Assembly: GCF_037975245.1 (NCBI RefSeq)
Contig: NC_092562.1
Coordinates: 15,580,521-15,644,520, forward strand
Source: Apostichopus japonicus
Lineage: Eukaryota > Echinodermata > Holothuroidea > Aspidochirotida > Stichopodidae
DNA length: 64,000 nucleotides
Reading direction: 5' to 3'
Numbering within the stretch: position 1 is the first letter of the stretch; each line of letters begins with the position of its first letter. A model generated the notes under the pieces. It was given only the letters and a program-made list of their open reading frames with translations, did not search any database and was not told the DNA's origin. Below are positions 58,101 through 64,000 of this stretch, one piece after another. Position numbers and translations under genes: made by a program.

Positions 58101-61100
58101 CGATTTCGCGAACGTTTAAACGTTTAAACGAACGAAAAATCGGCCGTTTAAACGTTTAGGTCTTTAAACGAAAACTCACAGCCCTAGTTTATAGTCTACT
58201 GCACCATTACTTCAGTGGCTCAGATGCAACACAAAACTCAATGGGAAAACAAGACTGTTAAGGCCTCAGATGATATACAGTTTACAGTGTAATATAATTT
58301 TGTCAAGGACAAATGGAGTTGAAAGTGATCCAATGAGTGCTCAGTTGTTAACATCAAGTTGGAAGAACATGTTATGGGTTGAGTTTTTAGAATTTAAATA
58401 AGAATGGTTTGAGGGCCCTTGAGGATTGAGGACCCTTGAGGATTGAGGGCCCTTGAGGGTCTGACATCATCATCAATAATTTAGCGTTCCAAAGATTTAT
58501 CATAGTGGAAAGGTGAATGCTGTATTTTGAAAACCAGAATGTTTTGTTTTGTACATAGATGATAATAGTAGCATTCAAGCTTTCTTTCCTTTTTTTTTCT
58601 AACTTTATTCCAAAATTCATTTTGCAAAGTTAAGAAGAAGCCGAACTATTCATGTTCTATGTCAGATAATGAAGGAACATATAAGAAATTGTCAATTTTA
58701 TTAGTAAGATGGCATTGTATATTTGCAAGAGACAAAAATTGTTTAACCCATGGAATTAAGTAGCTGGAACGAACATTCATTATAAGGTGAAAGAAATCTA
58801 GGAGTCTGTCATAGTTGGAGCATTTGCAATATTTTAAGTAATTAAGATTCGATAGGTTTGATAAAATGTTGGCCATTGAAGACTATTGTTGACAAATTCA
58901 AACACCTGCTATATAAAAAGAATAACAGAATTTCTAAACAATGAATCTTTTTTGTTCTCATAGGGGAGCAAGTGCAATATATCTTATCATGTTTACTTGT
59001 TTACAATGTTGAAATGCAAGTATGCCAAACCACCCCACAGTGCATCGCTGTGGTTGAAGAGTCACTCCAATTCTTCCATCAATTTGGTCTCTTTGATTTT
59101 CTTGACTTTGTAGATTCAGACCTTTAACGTAGAAAGCAGCCTCTCTAACATTGACGAAGTGAGTGATGGAGTCGGGCTGAGCCAGATTTTATGTCTTATG
59201 TAAGTATGTTGTAAGCTAACTATAAGACTGTTAAATATGTCATGTGAGTCTGTTCACGTTAAAGCGCCCAATTTGGGTGCCAGACGTAGCAAATTTTCAA
59301 ATTACAGAAAAGAACTTCTATTCAAAGTAAATAACGTAACTAATATCTGCAATTTATGAATCAGAATTGACCGGACCTTAATGGTGTTCTGTCACTCCAT
59401 TGCTGCTACATTTGGAAATTCTGTTGTTAATTTATTTATTAACACAAAATTTGCTATGATAAGATAAGATTTCTTAGGAAAAAATTGAAATTAGCTGAAG
59501 CATGTAGGATTTACTGATTTGTTTTCAATTCTAACAAATTGGTGTAGGAAGTGGAAAGGATAGGGGGAGAATAGGGGTAAGCTATGTAGAACTATAAATC
59601 TTTCGAGTGATATGCACATTTCTGTACCGTTCATATGTTCATGTGCTCTGTTATGAAAACCTGTTATAGTTTGGAAGGCTTTCTAAACCTTAGGAGGGAT
59701 GTTGCCTAGTGCTGTCATCTCAATTTGAAGTGTTATTGTATGAGGCTCTTCTTAATTTAAAATAAGGTAGGAATGACAATATTGTTATTATTAAGAAATC
59801 CAAAGTAAGTCAGTTAGGAAACAAAGCAATCTTGGAAAATAATTCTGCGGTAGACACTGTTTACAGTGAGAGTGGAAAAGAGGACTGTAAGCTTAAAGTA
59901 CGATATCTAACAGGTCTTTGTGTGAACTTTATGTAACAGAACAACTTTGTGTGTACATTAAGCTTAGTTTTCATATGCCTTTAGACTTTAGGTGGGCGAA
60001 AAAGCGGGGCGGGCTGCCCCCTGTCAAACAGCGAAGCTAAGGCACTGGGCCATCTGCCTTATATATTTTGCAGAACATTCACACAGGATAGGCAGTGATA
60101 CAACCGCATCTTTACAACTACACCAGTTAAAGTAGGTCATACAATTAACACAATTGTGTTCGTTCGGGAAGCAAAATTTCTCTAGGGGACGCAAACTTTT
60201 TGCTCTAGTAACATTACTGGTGTTTTACCAACAGGAACTTCCGGTCATTCAAATGCAAAATGCAGATAAACTGTTATGAATCACAAAGTACTATATCTTG
60301 CCCACTGCATACAGCACTAGAAACTGCATCAGGAATATAATTATATATTATAAGAGCATCTTATACACTTTATCAAGATTCAAAATTTCAGACAGGCTAT
60401 TGAAAAATAAGGCATACTTTATAAATAAGTAAATTAAAGCTACTGTACTTGTGGTAATTATAGTGACAACTACATACTATAGTTTAAAGTTCCCATTCAC
60501 AGTATATACAGTTTGCAAACGACTTGTAAACTGTATACATATTTCAGTGGTTCCCAATGAATTTGTATGAAGACCAGAGGAACATGTTAGTTGTAGTAAA
60601 GATTCAAAGCCAGAAAAAACTGAAATCTAGCTTAACCTTTAGCAGGCAATTTACAGGGCATACCCCAATTTTGCAAGGCTGTGGGCCCCTGGGCCAGTCT
60701 GGGTTTTTGTTGTTCTTCTTCTTCCTTACATGCATGAGATACCTTGTGTTAAACTTCTGAAAGAGTACCGACTTAGATCAATGTATTACATATAGACAAC
60801 ATAGTAGTAAACTCAAGATGAACACCAAAATGTTTACATTATTTGTTTGTCAATTGTCATGCGGAAATATCGACTTGTAAACAAGACAGTATATAAACAA
60901 GGGACCTCTGGTCCGACCTTTACATGTTGAGACCTGTGACCTGGATGATGGTAATACTAGGGGTAGGGCAAGCCTCATTTATCATAACATTACACTCATG
61001 AAACATATTTTAAGCACAAGATTATGGCAAAAAACTGAATATATCTGAAACATATCAGTAGACTGGCATTGGCTACTACAGTAAGAATTATTATTTCAAT

Positions 61101-63331
61101 ACAGTATTTATATCTCATATGAAAATACTCTTCGCGTATTACCTTTCAACAGGTTAATAACCTTGTATGATCTTCACAAAAACATCTTGTCTGATTATAA
61201 CCTACCTTATATATGAGCAACTTGCCACATTGATTGCAATTCCATGTTGTTTGATGTGTCCTTCTACAGAACATCAAGAGTTTGTTGCATTCGAGATCGG
61301 TTGCATTCGAATTAATTTATCACTGCTCCACAGAAGGGGGCCTATCAGGGCCTATTGTGTCCATAAGGGGAAGTGTTTTACCTCAACTACCACCCGTCCA
61401 TTGTGATAGTGTAACAGTAAGGATGTGGAGGTTAACACCATCTATCAGGGAGTCATGAAGACCTTCTATATTGGCTTATTAAGTTATGAGAGGTTCAGGA
61501 AATTAGGTACTTCAGAATCTGTTTTCATAAATGACTGACTTGTTAGCAAACATTGCAACTGGGTTGGCGAATGGCACAGATGGGAGCTTTTGTGAACACA
61601 GGCTATGGCTGTAACAGTTAAAGATGGCAATTGCCATACAGTACTATGCACAGTACAGTAGGCCTACTAAGTTAATCCCATTTTTTTTTTGTAAGTCCAT
61701 AATCTGCTAATCCACTGTACTACTGTAGAACTGCAACTATTCATAAGTACTGTACAGGTACTTGGTGTTGTGGTGGGTTCACAGTAAATCTATCATCTTC
61801 AATTGTGCCAAGTGCAAAGGGAAAATCGTTACAACAAAAGGCATTGTTTTGATGTGTACAAAGCCACTGCTCTTATTGTCATTTATATCCTACAAATTGT
61901 AAGCAGGGAATTTTCATTTTTTAAAAGTGCTTTGAGCATTCCTGACTATTGATTACACAGTGTTTTCATTTTTGGTTGTTTGGTTGTTTTTACACAGTGT
62001 TTTCATTTTTGGTCTCTGCTAACCAAACAGTTCTGGTAGAGTGTACTGCATAATTATTCCTGTATTTAACCTTTGCAAGCAAACAAAGTTCAAAAAGGGG
62101 TTTTGCCACCAGTACAAGAAGCACAATTTAAATAGACTTTGGGAAGAGCCTGTACTTTGCAATAGTTTCGTACAATTCATTAATTCAAAAGCTGTGGCAT
62201 ACAAGTTGTAAACAATGGCAGAAAATTTGTAATTGAGATACTCAGAGGAAATCTGCCGATTGCTAGAGACCTCAGAGAATGTACTGTATTTAAAGGTTCC
62301 CTTTTAAAAGGGATGTATGGGCATTATATGTACCGTAATTATCGATCCAGAACGTGACACAGAGCACCCCTGACTCATTCAGTATGTCAGAAAAGATGTT
62401 TACCTATTGCTTATAAATTGTCTCAGAAAAGAACTGTATACCCCGCATACTGTACCTTGTGGTCTTTCCTAGAGTTAATTTTGATCTTCAAAGTTTTTTC
62501 CTGTTTCGATACATTAAGTTCAGAGTGAGGTCAAGTTCAGATTGAAGTCAAGTTCAGATTGAGCTCAATCCAATATTTGTTGTGCCAATGACTGTTAATA
62601 GGCAGTACTGTACAACCTATGCATTAGCCAGACAGACTATATATGTCAAATACATTAGTTTGCATTTTGCAAAGAGTTTCTTAAGTCTGTACAGTAAATT
62701 GATGATGATCTCACACATTCATTACTGTGAATGCATCTGAACTCAGAGTGAAACACGATGACTGGAATACCTTTTTTCCCCCTTTTTTTCCCGATTCTTT
62801 TATGTGACTACATTTCTGTGAGTCACTCTGTGCCTTTTTCTGTTCGTGATGTAATTTGTTGTTGTCGTAAATGATATTTTGCAGAAGGTGATGCCCTCTC
62901 ATATCAACCAGTATGAATAAGATTGTCAAACTTCAGAACGAAGAAGTTGACTTTCATACAGCCAATTAATGGCATACAGTTTACTAGCTAGTGGTTTGAT
63001 AACATAAAGAGATTATAACATACCTGTATAGCGGAGAACATTTGATTTCTTTTACCTAAAGTTCTAGAACTTTTTCTGACCCATTTTAACGTATCACTTT
63101 GACCATTACGGTCAAAGCTTCAATGTGCCACATGCACATCAGTGAGAAGCCTGATGTTTGCATTAAACGGCAGTGATATTTTATCTTTTTTCTTTCCTTT
63201 TTCACAGAGGACCAAATTTCTTCAAAGAATCTTGGTCTGGGAGGATAAAGAAGGATGTTGGTGATAATTGGAGGTTAAAAGTCAGCAATTTGAGGAAAGT
63301 CTTAGAGGGCATCCTGGATTTTTACAGTGAG
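55175..63331 (+). CDS. HOOK: HOOK-family dynein adaptor, first three exons, runs off the right edge
   Basis: HOOK proteins link cytoplasmic dynein-dynactin to vesicle cargo; their N-terminal calponin-homology-like domain contacts dynein light intermediate chain. Exons seen: 55175-55213 (MAGEELCENLITW), 59114-59199 (starting IQTFNVESSL), 63208-63331 (GPNFFKESW, then DVGDNWRLKVSNLRK). Junctions are phase 0 and phase 2, with good donors and acceptors, giving the first 83 residues. W13 followed by IQTFN, and the DVGDNWR..KVSN..K block, match HOOK1 and HOOK3. The single copy cannot be assigned to one vertebrate paralogue. The last donor (gtatgt at 63332) leaves the frame open, so coiled-coil exons should follow outside the window. 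An 8.0-kb stretch separates exons 1 and 3, including a 1.65-kb hAT-like insertion. Confidence 0.92.
55519..55620 (+). repeat. Interstitial telomere-like TTAGGG-type repeats
   Basis: About 100 bp of GGTTAGG, GTTAGGGAATAGG and GTTAGGGAGTAGG variants. It is not a pure array. It starts about 300 bp after HOOK exon 1. Confidence 0.7.
56538..58186. mobile_element. Non-autonomous hAT-like element, 1.65 kb, in HOOK intron 1
   Basis: Ends TAGTGCTGTGCCGTTTA and the inverse of CACAGCCCTA form imperfect inverted repeats. A perfect 8-bp duplication GTTTATAG flanks it at 56530-56537 and 58187-58194. Both ends carry clusters of GTTTAAACG palindromes. No transposase reading frame was found. The intact duplication suggests a fairly recent insertion. 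Confidence 0.85.
59200..63207. other. HOOK intron 2, no recognised gene or element
   Basis: Four kilobases of AT-rich DNA. Short frames (for example 60557-60760 and 61167-61406) lack flanking splice sites and family resemblance. Repeated CAGTACTGTA and TACTGTA words are frequent between 61600 and 62700. Confidence 0.5.
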
Positions 63332-64000
63332 GTATGTTAATTGTGCTGAGCACAGATAATGTTTCATTGCTAGATCTCAATTCATGTATTTCAGCTTGCC
63401 ATACATACCATCTAACATACCCATTGTCTAGCTATAAAAAAAACCCAGATGCATCTAGGTTGCTTTTTTGTTAATTAAAAATACATCTTTCTCCTTATAG
63501 CCAAATTTAGTCAGGTCACTAGCGCATTTTTGCATTATAGTAATTAGAAGAATGGTAATTAGACAGTAGTTAGCTCTAGGAGGTAAAGAACAATAACGTC
63601 CACCCTGATAAGTAGACTGTTGATCCAAGTTTCAAAACAGGTGTGAGTGGGTGTTATGTTATTTGATGGGAGAGAGAGGGGGATATATTATTTGCATTGA
63701 GGGGAGTTTGGCATCTACTAGAAGAGGGAGGGAGGGGGGAACGTTTACACTACAAATGCAACGAGCTTCTCTCCTAGATGAAATGAATTTTATATTTCAG
63801 TGCTTTTGTAATTCTAATTTCTGTGTCTGTCTCCTCATTTACCTCATCATTACCAATTAGTTAACCTTCCACCACTATGCATAAATTAATTAACTGTCAC
63901 ATTCTTGGCGATCTTTGTTGCTATGGGTCCTTATTGGCAAGTTACTGTATCAGTGAAGGAATGTATACTTCTTTTGGCATCAAAAGGTTTACTATAAAAT

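Overview
The window looks like invertebrate deuterostome nuclear DNA. My best guess is an echinoderm, possibly a sea cucumber. The reasons are short exons with canonical GT/AG introns, AT-rich introns full of (TA)n tracts, poly-C and poly-G runs, TAGGCCTA-rich stretches, and a high load of Penelope-like, hAT-like and tRNA-derived SINE repeats. The host is inferred from texture and gene families, not from a species marker. There are no bacterial features and no CRISPR array.

Four host genes can be rebuilt by joining exons in phase. (1) A P4HTM-type prolyl 4-hydroxylase on + fills 1569-33478: nine exons, 506 residues, a signal peptide, two EF-hands, a complete 2-oxoglutarate oxygenase core and a C-terminal KDEL. 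(2) The 3' part of an unnamed single-pass membrane protein lies on - at 37412-41622: EGF module, Ser/Thr-rich stalk, transmembrane helix and acidic tail. Its 5' exons were not found. (3) Uroporphyrinogen decarboxylase (UROD) on + at 44532-52961 is complete: nine exons, 366 residues. (4) The first three exons of a HOOK-family dynein adaptor on + begin at 55175 and run off the right edge.

Most of the remaining DNA is repeats, and the P4HTM introns hold most of them. Intron 1 carries a Penelope-like fragment between perfect 152-bp inverted repeats with hammerhead-ribozyme-like sequence in each arm, two copies of an hAT-like MITE, an LTR/primer-binding-site remnant and a 370-bp GAT microsatellite. 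Intron 2 has a repeated 0.73-kb unit bordered by (TA)n and a 5.8-kb transposon with a decayed multi-exon minus-strand gene. Intron 3 has a 41-bp satellite and a 395-bp tandem duplication. Intron 5 has a 1.27-kb inverted-repeat element. Several repeats carry AGGTCA half-sites as a ~148-bp tandem family. UROD intron 5 holds decayed copies of UROD exon 5. HOOK intron 1 holds a 1.65-kb hAT-like element with a perfect 8-bp target duplication.

The host genes do not form a pathway: ER oxygenase, surface or adhesion-type membrane protein, cytosolic haem synthesis and dynein cargo adaptor. The least ordinary points are the KDEL ending and acidic insert of the P4HTM homologue, the ribozyme-like inverted repeats, the unnamed EGF-stalk-TM protein, and the large transposon with its decayed gene.
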